A stretch of 64,000 bases of DNA from Aestuariicoccus sp032586235 (GTDB taxonomy: Bacteria; Pseudomonadota; Alphaproteobacteria; Rhodobacterales; Rhodobacteraceae): contig NZ_JAWHTD010000014.1 in the NCBI RefSeq assembly GCF_032586235.1, positions 1 to 64,000 of the forward strand, read 5' to 3'. Of the stretch, positions 36,491 through 45,044 are shown one piece after another. Below the pieces are notes generated by a model. It did no database searches, was not told the DNA's origin, and saw only the letters and a program-made list of their open reading frames with translations. The position numbers were made by a program, and so were the translations under genes. Within the stretch, counting starts at the first letter, position 1. Each line of letters opens with the position of its first letter.

Positions 36491-36516
36491 GCGGGCGGCG
36501 CATCGACGCCGCCCGT
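36491..36516 (+). terminator. Probable terminator of isocitrate dehydrogenase gene
   Basis: GCGGGCGGCG and CGCCGCCCGT pair over the stem (last pair G-T) around CATCGA, 7 bases after the stop. The following bases are only mildly T-rich. It also lies between convergent genes (icd and the FAH-family gene), where a terminator is expected. Confidence 0.65.
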
Positions 36517-36563
36517 TCAGTGCTGCGGGGCAGACGGGCTGCCGCGCAAGATCGCGAGGGTTC

Positions 36564-37247
36564 TCAGGTGACCGTGACGGTCATCGCGCCAAGTCCCTCG
36601 ACTTCTATCTCCATCACATCACCCTTGACGACCGGGCCCACGCCCGAGGGCGTGCCCGACAGAATCACATCGCCGGGGGCGAGGGTGAAATATTCCGACA
36701 GGTAGGAAATCATTTCGGGCACCTTCCAGATCATCTGGTTGAGGTCGCCCTCCTGCTTGATGTCGCCATTGACCTTGAGCGTCAGCCGCCCCTCATCCAG
36801 ATGCCCGACCTCTTCGACCTTGTGCACCGGGCCGACCGGGGCCGAGGCCTCGAACGCCTTGCCGATCTCCCACGGGCGGCCCATCTTCTTGGCCACGCCC
36901 TGCAGGTCGCGCCGCGTCATGTCGAGCGACAGCGCATAGCCGTAGACATGGTCCAGCGCGCTGTCGAGCGGGATGTCGGTGCCGCCGGATTTCAGGAACA
37001 CCGCGACCTCGGCCTCGTGATGCACGTCACTGGACTGGCGCGGGTAGGGGAATTCGCCCGTCGGGTTCAGATCGTCGGGGTTTTTCTGAAAGAAGAAGGG
37101 CGGTTCGCGGTCCGGGTCATGCCCCATCTCGACCGCATGGGCGGCGTAGTTGCGCCCGATGCAATAGACCCGGCGCACCGGAAATTCGCCGCCACCGGCG
37201 ACCGGCACCGATACGGTCGGTGGAACGGGGATCACGAAATCGGACAT
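36564..37247 (-). CDS. Fumarylacetoacetate-hydrolase-family enzyme (fumarylpyruvate-hydrolase-like)
   Basis: This 227-residue cytosolic protein has the FAH-family signature: YCIGRNYAAHAVEMG, FFFQKNPDDL, then metal ligands in HHEAEVAV and SLDMTRRDLQ. The length and the early GRNYAAHA block fit fumarylpyruvate or acylpyruvate hydrolases, which split 2,4-diketo acids from ring cleavage. ATG at 37247 follows AGGAGGGAGAG. It is divergent from the GntR gene at 37380 with a palindrome between, so it likely belongs to the regulon of the downstream molybdo-hydroxylase cluster. Confidence 0.88.
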   Translation of the reverse strand: MSDFVIPVPPTVSVPVAGGGEFPVRRVYCIGRNYAAHAVEMGHDPDREPPFFFQKNPDDLNPTGEFPYPRQSSDVHHEAEVAVFLKSGGTDIPLDSALDHVYGYALSLDMTRRDLQGVAKKMGRPWEIGKAFEASAPVGPVHKVEEVGHLDEGRLTLKVNGDIKQEGDLNQMIWKVPEMISYLSEYFTLAPGDVILSGTPSGVGPVVKGDVMEIEVEGLGAMTVTVT

Positions 37248-37310
37248 TAAACTCTCCCTCCTGAGTGTTGATCCGGGGTGTTCTACACGGATCAATCCGA
37301 TAAATCAATC

Positions 37311-37327
37311 CAAACCAATTTGGTTTG
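37311..37327. promoter_or_regulatory. Probable GntR operator
   Basis: CAAACCAATTTGGTTTG is a perfect inverted repeat (8-base arms, 1-base centre) in the divergent region between the FAH-family gene and the GntR gene. ACCAATTGG at 37384-37392 is a related shorter site at the regulator's own start codons. It differs from the palindrome of the left cluster, fitting a different regulator. Confidence 0.6.
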
Positions 37328-37379
37328 TATGCAAAAGAATACATTGATTATGGCGGAAACGCCGGTATGATCCGAACCA

Positions 37380-38099
37380 ATGAACCAATTGGATAACCAA
37401 TATAGCGGCAACATCGCCGTCGAGCGGCCAGCGGACGACGTCGACATCGTCGAGCGTGTGCGCGGCTATATCGATCAGGGCGATTACGGCCCGGGCGACC
37501 GCCTGCCGCCCGAACGGCAGCTCATCGGCGAGCTGGGCCTGCCGCGCGGGGCGCTGCGCCGCGCGCTGGATGCGCTTGAGCGTGAGGGCGTGATCTGGCG
37601 GCATGTGGGCAAGGGCACTTTCGTGTCGCGCGATTCGCTGGCCGACGCGGGCGATTGGGTGGCGGATCTGGGCCGCCAGCTGACGCCCTACCGGATGGTG
37701 CGCGCGCGCCTCACCATTGAGCCCGCCATTGCCCGCGAGGCGGCGATGAACGCCTCGGCCGAGGCGATGACCCGGATGCGCATCGCGCTCGAGCGCGCCA
37801 GCGCCGCCGCCAACTGGCAGGATTACGAAACGCAGGACGACAAGTTTCACCGCTCGATCGCCGAGGCCAGCGACAACCTGCTGCTGCTGGCGCTCTTCGA
37901 TCAGCTCAACAAGGTGCGCCGCGCCGTGGCCTGGGGTGTGGTCACGCGCGACACGGTGCGCCCGCCGCAAGATCATTCGAGTTTTGCCGAACACGAGGCC
38001 ATCGCCGACGCCATCGAGCGCCGCGATCCCGAGGCCGCCTATGCCGCCATGCGCGCGCATCTGCGGTCCGTGTCCTCGCGGTTGTTCGAGGAGGAGTAG
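37380..38099 (+). CDS. GntR-family regulator (FadR/FCD-type)
   Basis: This 239-residue protein has a winged-helix N-terminus (RLPPERQLIGELGLPRGALR, about residues 41-60) and an FCD-type helical domain with DKFHRSI and EHEAIADAI histidines. It sits between the FAH-family gene and the long rightward catabolic operon starting at 38186. It probably represses both in the absence of an organic-acid ligand. The CAAACCA palindrome lies 53 bases before its start. Confidence 0.92.
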   Translation: MNQLDNQYSGNIAVERPADDVDIVERVRGYIDQGDYGPGDRLPPERQLIGELGLPRGALRRALDALEREGVIWRHVGKGTFVSRDSLADAGDWVADLGRQLTPYRMVRARLTIEPAIAREAAMNASAEAMTRMRIALERASAAANWQDYETQDDKFHRSIAEASDNLLLLALFDQLNKVRRAVAWGVVTRDTVRPPQDHSSFAEHEAIADAIERRDPEAAYAAMRAHLRSVSSRLFEEE

Positions 38100-38185
38100 G
38101 GGGTTTCCGGGCAGATCGCGCGACAGGTTCCGTCAGAGCACCGCCGCGCAACCGACATTTGGACATGCACTAAGGGAGGAGCGAC

Positions 38186-39172
38186 ATGTCACTATCCAGA
38201 AGGATTATCCTGAAAGCTGCCGGCGCGGTTGCCGCGCTGGCGATGACGGCGGGCGGTGCGGTTGCGCAATCTGACCCGCTGCGCGTCGGCCTGGGCGACA
38301 TCGCCAGCGTCGAGAGCCTCAACCTGCTCATCGCCATGGAGCGCGCCAAGGAACGCGGCGTCCCGATGGAGATGACCTTCTTCAACTCCGAAGACGTGGC
38401 CGTGCAGGCCGTGCTGTCGGGCGAGGCGGATATCGGCGTGGGCGCGCCTTACGCGTTCATGGCCAATTCCAAGGCGCCGATCCGCATGTTCTACCGCATG
38501 TCGACGCTGCTGTTCTTCCCGGTCGTCAACTCCGAGGTCTATTCGGGCTGGCAGGATCTGGACGGCGAGGAAATCACCGTGCACTCGCGCGGGTCGGGCA
38601 CCGAGGCGCTGATGCGCCTGATGGAGCAGGTGCACGGCATCGAATATGCCGGCATCTCGTATGTTCCGGGCTCCGAAGTGCGCGCGGGCGCGATGCTGCA
38701 GGGCACGATCAACGCCTCGATCGTGGACGCGGCCAACTTCCGCCTGCTCAAGGAGCGGGGCGGCGACAAGTTCTTGCGCCTGCCGCTTGACGGGGTGAAC
38801 GCCACCGACGAGGCGCTTTACGCACGCGCCGATGTGCTGGAAGGCCGGGCCGGCGACGTGCAGATCTTTGTCGAAGAGCTGCTGCGCACCTGGAAGGACA
38901 TTGCCGACAATCCCGAGATCGTGGGTGAGCTGCGCGTGAAGTATGACCTGCTGCCGGACCTGCCCGACGAGGTGATCGCCGAGGCGGTGCCCTATTATGC
39001 CGAAGCGGTCGAAAACGGCATCTACCCGCTTGACGGGGGCAAGCCGGAGGATGCGCGCGACGACATCGCGTTCCTGTCGGCCGCCGGCCAGGTCGAGGGC
39101 AACCCCGACGACGTGAACCCGGCCGATTTCTGGGACTTCACCGCGCTCGAGGCGGCCAAGGCCGCGAACTGA
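38186..39172 (+). CDS. ABC transporter substrate-binding protein (NMT1/SsuA-like)
   Basis: This 328-residue periplasmic protein has a twin-arginine-like signal (SRRIILKAAG, cleavage after GGAVA). The mature sequence has the NMT1/THI5/SsuA architecture: LRVGLGDIASVESLNLLIAM, a VAVQAVLSGEADIGVGAP segment typical of the family, and HSRGSGTEALMRLM. Such proteins bind sulfonates, pyrimidine precursors or aromatic acids. A hairpin separates it from the permease gene. It is the first gene of the rightward cluster reaching 50840. Confidence 0.9.
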   Translation: MSLSRRIILKAAGAVAALAMTAGGAVAQSDPLRVGLGDIASVESLNLLIAMERAKERGVPMEMTFFNSEDVAVQAVLSGEADIGVGAPYAFMANSKAPIRMFYRMSTLLFFPVVNSEVYSGWQDLDGEEITVHSRGSGTEALMRLMEQVHGIEYAGISYVPGSEVRAGAMLQGTINASIVDAANFRLLKERGGDKFLRLPLDGVNATDEALYARADVLEGRAGDVQIFVEELLRTWKDIADNPEIVGELRVKYDLLPDLPDEVIAEAVPYYAEAVENGIYPLDGGKPEDARDDIAFLSAAGQVEGNPDDVNPADFWDFTALEAAKAAN

Positions 39173-39184
39173 GACTGACAATGC

Positions 39185-39209
39185 CCGCCCCGGTGCAACG
39201 CCGGGGCGG
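39185..39209 (+). promoter_or_regulatory. Intercistronic hairpin after binding-protein gene
   Basis: CCGCCCCGG and CCGGGGCGG form a perfect 9-base-pair stem with a 7-base loop, 12 bases after the binding-protein stop and 29 before the permease start. There is no T-run. It is one of the series of hairpins following binding-protein genes in this window. Confidence 0.75.
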
Positions 39210-39238
39210 CGCGTCATGATCTGCAAGGACACCAACAC

Positions 39239-40054
39239 ATGTCGAGCACGCAGACCGATCCGAACGCGATCGCCGGCCCCACGGGCCGGGCGTTCCAGAT
39301 GCTGGGGGGCACGCCGCTCTTGTGGCGGCTGGCGTCGCTGGCGCTGTTCTGCGCGGCCTGGGAAATCGCCGGGCGCACGAATTTCAACTGGGCCTTCCCG
39401 ACCTTCTTCGAAACCATGGCCGCGCTGTGGGAGATGATCGCAGACGGCTCTATGGCCAAGGCCTATCTGCGCACACTGGAACCGCTGGTGATCGGGCTGG
39501 TCATCTCGCTTGGCGTCGGTGTCGGCGCGGGCGTGCTGATGGGGCTCAGGCGCGACGCGGAATGGGTCACGCTGCCGGTCTTCATCACCATGCAGGCCGC
39601 ACCCATGGCGGCGCTCATTCCGCTGATCACCTTCGTCTATGGCATCGGCTTGACGTCCAAGGTGCTGGCGGTCTGCATGCTGGCGATGCCGGTCATCGCC
39701 ATCAACAGCTACAAGGCCGTGCGCAACGTGCCGCCGTCGCTGATCGACATGAGCCACAGCTTCATGGGCAGCCAGAGCCAGCAGATCACCAAGATCATCC
39801 TGCCCGCCGCCAGCCCGATGATGTTCGCCGGCACCCGCCTGGGCGTGGCCGAGGGCTTTTCCGGCGTCGTGCTGGCCGAGCTTCTGATCACGCCGACGGG
39901 GATCGGCGATCTGATCACCTTCAACCGCTCGATCGCCAAGTTCGCACATATGTACGCGGCGATTTTCTCCATCGTGGCCTTTGCGGTGATCGCCGTGACG
40001 CTGCTGCACCGGTTGGAGACGACCATTTTCCGGCCCGAAAAACGAGGCACCTGA
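39239..40054 (+). CDS. ABC transporter permease (SsuC/TauC-like), first
   Basis: This 271-residue protein has about six membrane segments (for example LVIGLVISLGVGVGAGVLMG) and the EAA-like loop MSHSFMGSQSQQITKIILPAA. It is of the sulfonate/nitrate/taurine permease class. The stop overlaps the ATPase start (TGATG). A second, diverged permease at 40862 suggests a heterodimeric channel driven by the single ATPase. Confidence 0.9.
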   Translation: MSSTQTDPNAIAGPTGRAFQMLGGTPLLWRLASLALFCAAWEIAGRTNFNWAFPTFFETMAALWEMIADGSMAKAYLRTLEPLVIGLVISLGVGVGAGVLMGLRRDAEWVTLPVFITMQAAPMAALIPLITFVYGIGLTSKVLAVCMLAMPVIAINSYKAVRNVPPSLIDMSHSFMGSQSQQITKIILPAASPMMFAGTRLGVAEGFSGVVLAELLITPTGIGDLITFNRSIAKFAHMYAAIFSIVAFAVIAVTLLHRLETTIFRPEKRGT

Positions 40055-40854
40055 TGAACATGACAACTGCCATTCAAACCAGCGCCGAGACCGCCACCGA
40101 CGCCGTCATCGAGGTGCGTGGCGTGCACAAGGTCTATGGCGGATCGGTCACCGCGCTGAAGGACATCAACCTGGATTTCAACCGCGGCGAGCTGACCTCG
40201 CTGCTGGGGCCCTCGGGCTGCGGCAAGACCACTCTGCTCAAGATCATCGCGGGGCTTCTGGAACCGACGAAAGGCGAGGTGGCGGTCAACGGACGCCCGG
40301 TGACGGGCCCGGGCCCCGAACGCGCCTTCGTCTTTCAGGATTTCGCGCTGATGCCCTGGGCCACGGTTCTGCGCAACGCCGCCTTCGGGCTGGAGCTGCA
40401 GGGCGTGCCGGTCAAGGAACGCGAGGACCGCGCGCGGCACTACGTGGCCGAGGTCGGCCTGGCCGGGTTCGAGGACAAATATCCGCACGAGCTGTCGGGC
40501 GGGATGCGCCAGCGGGTCGGCCTGGCCCGTGCGCTGGCCGTCGATGCCGACGTTCTGCTGATGGACGAGCCGTTCTCGGCCGTCGACGAACAGACCCGCC
40601 GCAAGTTCCAGGAGGATCTAATCCGCCTGCGCGAGATCGAGAAGAAGACCTTTATCCTGGTGACACACTCGATCGAAGAGGCGGTTTACCTCTCGGACCG
40701 GATCATCCTGCTGTCGCCGCGCCCCGGGCGGCTCAACCGCATCGTCACCCCCGAGATCGACCGTTCGGGCGATCCCGACCTGATCCGGCGCAATCCCGAA
40801 TACCTCGACCTGATCGACGAGATCTGGGCCGGGCTCAAGGCCTACGTGGAGTAA
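40054..40854 (+). CDS. ABC transporter ATPase (SsuB/TauB-like)
   Basis: This 266-residue ATPase has Walker A GPSGCGKTTL, Q-loop FQDFALMPWATV, signature LSGGMRQR, Walker B VLLMDEPFSAVDE and switch LVTHSIEEA. The FQD.ALMPW and H-S-I-E-E-A patterns are those of the nitrate/sulfonate/taurine class. The start at 40054 overlaps the permease stop by one base. Confidence 0.93.
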   Translation: MNMTTAIQTSAETATDAVIEVRGVHKVYGGSVTALKDINLDFNRGELTSLLGPSGCGKTTLLKIIAGLLEPTKGEVAVNGRPVTGPGPERAFVFQDFALMPWATVLRNAAFGLELQGVPVKEREDRARHYVAEVGLAGFEDKYPHELSGGMRQRVGLARALAVDADVLLMDEPFSAVDEQTRRKFQEDLIRLREIEKKTFILVTHSIEEAVYLSDRIILLSPRPGRLNRIVTPEIDRSGDPDLIRRNPEYLDLIDEIWAGLKAYVE

Positions 40855-40861
40855 GACCGGC

Positions 40862-41614
40862 ATGGAGATCTATGGCTTCAAGGTGCCACGCATCACGGCG
40901 GTCCTGTTCTGGGCCGCACTGTGGGAGCTTATCGGGCAGTTCGAGCTCTTGCTGCTCTTCCCGCCGCTCAGCGAAGTGCTGATGGCGCTGCCGGACGTGC
41001 TGACCACGGCCAGCTTCATGGACGCCGCACGGCTGACGGTGACGGCCTATCTGGGCGGGCTGGCGCTGGCGGTGGTGATCGGCATCGGGCTGGGCATGCT
41101 GATGGGGCTGGTCAAGGCCGCCGACAACCTGCTGAATATGTGGGTGAACATCTTTCTGTCGGCGCCCTTGTCGGCGCTGGTGCCGGTGATCATGATCCTC
41201 TTCGGCATGGGCCTGCCCACAGTCGTCGTGACGGTCTTTATGTTCGCGGTCTGGATCATCGCGCTCGATACGCGGGCAGGGGTGCTGCACGTCTCACCCT
41301 CGCTGATCGAGATGTCGCGGTCCTTCGGCGCGTCGCGGTTCGAGCGGTTCAAGATCGTCCTGCTGTCGGCCCTGCCCGAGATCCTGGCGGGCATCCGTCT
41401 GGGCGTGATCCGGGGCGTCAAGGGCGTGGTGATCGGCCAGCTTCTGGTGTCGATCATCGGGGTCGGTGCGCTTTTCTCGCTTTATTCGCAGAACTTCCTG
41501 ATGGCGCATTTCTGGGCGCTGATCCTGATCCTCTTCGCCTTTGCGCTGACGCTGGCGGATCTGATCGCGCGGCTGGAGCACCGGATCGAGTATTACGCCG
41601 GGGCACGGGCATGA
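40862..41614 (+). CDS. ABC transporter permease (SsuC/TauC-like), second
   Basis: This 250-residue protein has about six membrane segments and the loop LIEMSRSFGASRFERFKIVLLSALPEI. It is related to the permease at 39239 but clearly diverged. Two different permeases with one ATPase point to a heteromeric importer. The ATG at 40862 starts 8 bases after the ATPase stop. It overlaps the next gene by 4 bases. Confidence 0.88.
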   Translation: MEIYGFKVPRITAVLFWAALWELIGQFELLLLFPPLSEVLMALPDVLTTASFMDAARLTVTAYLGGLALAVVIGIGLGMLMGLVKAADNLLNMWVNIFLSAPLSALVPVIMILFGMGLPTVVVTVFMFAVWIIALDTRAGVLHVSPSLIEMSRSFGASRFERFKIVLLSALPEILAGIRLGVIRGVKGVVIGQLLVSIIGVGALFSLYSQNFLMAHFWALILILFAFALTLADLIARLEHRIEYYAGARA

Positions 41615-42588
41615 ATCTGACCCTCGCCACCTGGGACCATGACCGCGTCATGCCGCTGCATGACGGGCGGGTCACGGTGCCGGGGGTCACGTTCGAAAGC
41701 CACATCCTGCCCACCGGCAAGCTTTTCCCGCTGGCGGTGCAGGAGGCGAAGTTCGACATCACCGAGCTGTCGGTCAGCAGTTACGTTCTGCAGGTGTCGC
41801 GCGGCGACAGCGCCTATACCGCCATCCCGGCCTTCGTCAGCCGCGCGTTCCGCCACAGCGGGTTCTTCGCGCGCCAGGGATCCGAAATCGAGACCCTGGC
41901 CGATCTGGCGGGCAAGCGCGTCGGCGTGCCGGAATACCAGATGACCGCCGCGCTCTGGATGCGGGGGCTGCTGGCGGACGAATACGGCGTCGATCCGGCG
42001 GGCATCCACTGGCGGACAGGCGCGCTGGATCAGGGCGTGCGGCACGAACGGCTGGCGCTGGAACTGCCCGAGGGCATGGTGGTCGAGCCCATCGCCGATG
42101 GCGAGACCCTGCAAGAGCTGCTTCTGGACGCTCGCATCGACGGGCTGCTGGCCCCGAACCCGCCCAAGACCTTTCTGGCGGGCGATCCGCGCATCCGCCG
42201 GATCATCCCGGATTTCGGCGCGGCCGAACGCGCCTATCACGCCAAAACCGGCTATTTCCCGATCATGCACCTCATTGCCGTGCGCAAGTCACTGGTGGCA
42301 CAAAACCCCGATCTGCCCGCCGCGCTGCTGTCCGCCTTCACCGAGGCGCGCGACATTGCCCTCAACCGCCTGCGCGAGGTCTGGCTGGGCTCGGCCAACC
42401 GGCTGTCGCTGCCCTGGCTCAACGAGGCGATGGAGGCGACGATTGGCAGCATGGGGACTGATTACTGGCCCTACGGGTTCGATGCCAACCGCGCCGAACT
42501 GGACACGATCTGCCGCTATTCGGTCGAGCAGTACCTGGCCGCCCGCCGGGTCGCACCCGAAGAGCTGTTCCCGGAGAGCGTGCGATGA
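41611..42588 (+). CDS. PBP2-fold protein, 4,5-dihydroxyphthalate-decarboxylase-like
   Basis: This 325-residue protein opens NLTLATWDHDRVMPLHDGRV and continues with PTGKLFPLAVQEAKFDITELS, as in proteins annotated as 4,5-dihydroxyphthalate decarboxylase and related ABC binding proteins. It has no signal peptide: the first 25 residues are charged and unlike Sec or Tat leaders. It is therefore either a cytosolic enzyme with a binding-protein fold or a binding protein with an unrecognised leader. Overlaps at both ends place it firmly in the operon. A decarboxylase for the imported acid would fit the cluster. Confidence 0.8.
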   Translation: MNLTLATWDHDRVMPLHDGRVTVPGVTFESHILPTGKLFPLAVQEAKFDITELSVSSYVLQVSRGDSAYTAIPAFVSRAFRHSGFFARQGSEIETLADLAGKRVGVPEYQMTAALWMRGLLADEYGVDPAGIHWRTGALDQGVRHERLALELPEGMVVEPIADGETLQELLLDARIDGLLAPNPPKTFLAGDPRIRRIIPDFGAAERAYHAKTGYFPIMHLIAVRKSLVAQNPDLPAALLSAFTEARDIALNRLREVWLGSANRLSLPWLNEAMEATIGSMGTDYWPYGFDANRAELDTICRYSVEQYLAARRVAPEELFPESVR

Positions 42589-43346
42589 GCGCCGATCTCT
42601 TCCACGCCGGGCTGGGATGGCCCATCGCCGCGACGCTGGCGGCGGTCAGTTTCGCGTCGTCCTTCATCACGGTCGCCTTCGGCATCGGCGGCGGGGCAGT
42701 GATGCTGGCGGTTCTGGCCGTTCTGCTGCCCGCCGCGGCGATCATCCCGGTTCATGGGCTGGTGCAGGTGGGGTCGAACGCCGGGCGGCTGGCGATCATG
42801 ACGCGCTATGTTCATGGCGCCGTCGTGCCCGCCTTTCTGATCGGCGCGCTGATCGGCGTGGGCCTGGGCGGCGCGACGGTGGTGCAGCTGCCCGCGGGTG
42901 CGATCCAGCTTGGCGTGGGTCTTTTCATCCTCTGGTCGGTCTTCTTCAGGCCGCCCGCGCTCATGCGCCGGTCGGCGGCGCTGACCGGCGTGATCTCCAG
43001 CTTTCTGACCATGTTCTTCGGCGGCACCGGCCCGTTCGTCGCGGCCTTCGTGCGCGGGCAAGAGCTTGACCGGATGTCCCATGTGGCCACCCACGCGGCG
43101 CTGATGACGATCCAGCATGTGCTGAAGGTCGCGGTCTTCGGCCTTTTGGGTTTCGTCTTTTCGCAATGGATCGGCTTTGTCGCGCTGCTGATCGCGGCGG
43201 GTTTTCTGGGCACGCTGGTGGGCCGGCAAGTGCTGGCCCGGATCGACGAGCGGCTCTTCGGCCTCGTTCTGCGGGGCGTTCTGACGCTTCTGGCGCTGCG
43301 GCTGATCTGGTCGGGCGGAACGGCGCTGGCCGTGCCGGGGGGATAA
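42585..43346 (+). CDS. TauE/SafE (TSUP) family membrane exporter
   Basis: This 253-residue inner-membrane protein has about eight hydrophobic segments in two repeats. Characteristic stretches are AFGIGGGAVMLAVLAVLLP in the first half and FFGGTGPFVAAFVRG in the second. TSUP proteins move sulfite, sulfoacetate or other small organic anions. Its start overlaps the PBP2-like gene (ATGA), so its job is tied to the imported compound, perhaps expelling a product anion. Confidence 0.9.
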   Translation: MSADLFHAGLGWPIAATLAAVSFASSFITVAFGIGGGAVMLAVLAVLLPAAAIIPVHGLVQVGSNAGRLAIMTRYVHGAVVPAFLIGALIGVGLGGATVVQLPAGAIQLGVGLFILWSVFFRPPALMRRSAALTGVISSFLTMFFGGTGPFVAAFVRGQELDRMSHVATHAALMTIQHVLKVAVFGLLGFVFSQWIGFVALLIAAGFLGTLVGRQVLARIDERLFGLVLRGVLTLLALRLIWSGGTALAVPGG

Positions 43347-43444
43347 CGCAACAGAGCACAAGAACCGCGAGCGCGCCGCGTCCGGGCGCATCGCGGAACA
43401 AGGGCAAATCGGGCGCGATGGACATGACACCAAGGGAGGACACC

Positions 43445-44446
43445 ATGACCCGCAAGACTTTCATCACCCGCCGCACGCTGCTGAGCACCGGGGCCGCCGC
43501 ATCCGCGATGACGCTGGCCGCGCCCGGCATTCTGCGCGCCCAGAGTTTTCCGGAGCGCAACATCTCGGTCTATATCCCGACCCGCGAAGGCGGCGGCGCG
43601 GACCGCAACTTCCGCGCCTTCACCAGCGTCTGGAAGGAAAAGCTGGGCACCGATTTCGAACCGGGCTTCTATCCCGGCGCGTCGGGCCGCGTGGGCTATG
43701 AGATCTACATGGGCAAGGCCGAGCCCGATTGCTACAGCCTGATCTTCGGCAACATGGGCCCCGAGGTTCTGAACTGGGCCATGCAGGAGCCGACCTTCGA
43801 CATTAACGATTATTTCTACTTCGGCCGCGTGGACGTCGATCCGAGCTGCCTCTTCGTCGGTGCCGAAAGCCCGTTCCAGACCATGGACGCGATCATCGAA
43901 GAGGCGCAGAAGCGCACGATGACCGTGGGCACGAGCCGTATGGCGCACCCTGCGTCGATCGGGCTTCTGGCGCTGGGTGAAAAGACCGGCGCCTCGTTCA
44001 ACCTGATCCCGCTCTCGGGCGGCAAGAACACGGTCGCGGGCGCGGTGACAGGCGAGGTCGACTTCTCCGTTCTGACTTCGGGATCGGTGGTCGCGGCGGG
44101 CGACGCGGTGAAGACGCTGCTGGTCTTCGGCGAGAACCGCGTGGGTGAGCGGCTCGACAACGCGCCCGGCATCAACGAGGCCTTCGACATGAACCTGCCC
44201 GAGATGCTGTCGGCCCGCGCCTTCGGCATCCACCGCGCCGCGGCCGAGCAATACCCGGACCGCTACGCGCGCCTGCAGGAAACCTTTGCGGCCTCCTTCG
44301 AGGATCCCGCCCTGCTCGAGGCCTATGTCGCCACCGGCGGCGCGCCGGAATACCTCAGCTATGGCGGCGTCGAGGAATGCGCGCAGTTCATGAAGGACAT
44401 GCTCGAGCTTGGCGCCAAGTACAAGCCGCTGCTGACCGGCGCCTGA
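43445..44446 (+). CDS. Tripartite tricarboxylate transporter binding protein (TctC-type)
   Basis: This 333-residue Bug-type periplasmic protein has a Tat-like signal (TRRTLLSTGAAASAM, cleavage near LRA). The mature start FPERNISVYIPTREGGGADRNFRAF follows the TctC pattern, with YPGASGRVGYEIYMG in the first domain. ATG at 43445 lies after AAGGGAGGACACC. TctB and TctA follow, making a complete three-part system for an organic acid, the second importer in this operon. Confidence 0.9.
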   Translation: MTRKTFITRRTLLSTGAAASAMTLAAPGILRAQSFPERNISVYIPTREGGGADRNFRAFTSVWKEKLGTDFEPGFYPGASGRVGYEIYMGKAEPDCYSLIFGNMGPEVLNWAMQEPTFDINDYFYFGRVDVDPSCLFVGAESPFQTMDAIIEEAQKRTMTVGTSRMAHPASIGLLALGEKTGASFNLIPLSGGKNTVAGAVTGEVDFSVLTSGSVVAAGDAVKTLLVFGENRVGERLDNAPGINEAFDMNLPEMLSARAFGIHRAAAEQYPDRYARLQETFAASFEDPALLEAYVATGGAPEYLSYGGVEECAQFMKDMLELGAKYKPLLTGA

Positions 44447-44459
44447 TCCGGAACCACAA

Positions 44460-44485
44460 GGCGGCGCCCCCGGCGGGGCGCCGCC
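44460..44485 (+). promoter_or_regulatory. Intercistronic hairpin after tctC
   Basis: GGCGGCGCCCC and GGGGCGCCGCC form a perfect 11-base-pair stem with a 4-base loop, 13 bases past the stop of the binding-protein gene and before tctB. The following ATCTTTCGG has only a short T-run. It may stabilise tctC mRNA or reduce read-through to tctBA. Confidence 0.78.
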
Positions 44486-44531
44486 ATCTTTCGGCCCGCA
44501 AAAGGGCAATCCATCCGGCAGAGGAGCCACG

Positions 44532-45044
44532 ATGAAACACGATCCCGACCGGCCGACACGCCATCTGGGCGGCGAGCTTATCATCCCGGCGATGGCGGTC
44601 GTCTTCACGCTTTACTATTTCACCACGATCTGGAATTCGCCCTGGACGGCGCAGGTCAGCGCCTTCGCCATCGGCGGCGTTCTGCTCTTTCTCTGCGCTC
44701 TGTTCTTCGTGAAAGCGCTGAAGATGCTGTCGCAGGAGGAATGCTCGCTGACCTTCGGCAATCTCGTCACCTACGAGGATCTGCGGACCGGACGGCTGGG
44801 GCTCTTCGTGACGACCGTCGGCTATTGCTGGTTCATCGATGAGCTGGGCTTCACCCTGACGACCTTTCTCTTTTTGTGGCTCAGCATGCTGATCCTGGGC
44901 CGGTTCAAGCGCGCGGGCCTGGTGACGCTGGTGTCGGCGGCGATGTCGCTGGGCGGCTGGGCGGTGTTCATCTGGGCCTTTGACACGCGCTTTCCGCGCG
45001 GCTGGTTCGAAGAGACGATGAAGACGGTGCTGGCCAATGGGTGA
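44532..45044 (+). CDS. Tripartite tricarboxylate transporter small membrane subunit (TctB-type)
   Basis: This 170-residue protein has four hydrophobic segments and charged loops. It starts after GAGGAG at 44532. Sequence conservation in TctB is low, and the call rests on size, topology and position between tctC and tctA. It overlaps tctA by 8 bases. It should anchor the large TctA permease. Confidence 0.85.
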   Translation: MKHDPDRPTRHLGGELIIPAMAVVFTLYYFTTIWNSPWTAQVSAFAIGGVLLFLCALFFVKALKMLSQEECSLTFGNLVTYEDLRTGRLGLFVTTVGYCWFIDELGFTLTTFLFLWLSMLILGRFKRAGLVTLVSAAMSLGGWAVFIWAFDTRFPRGWFEETMKTVLANG

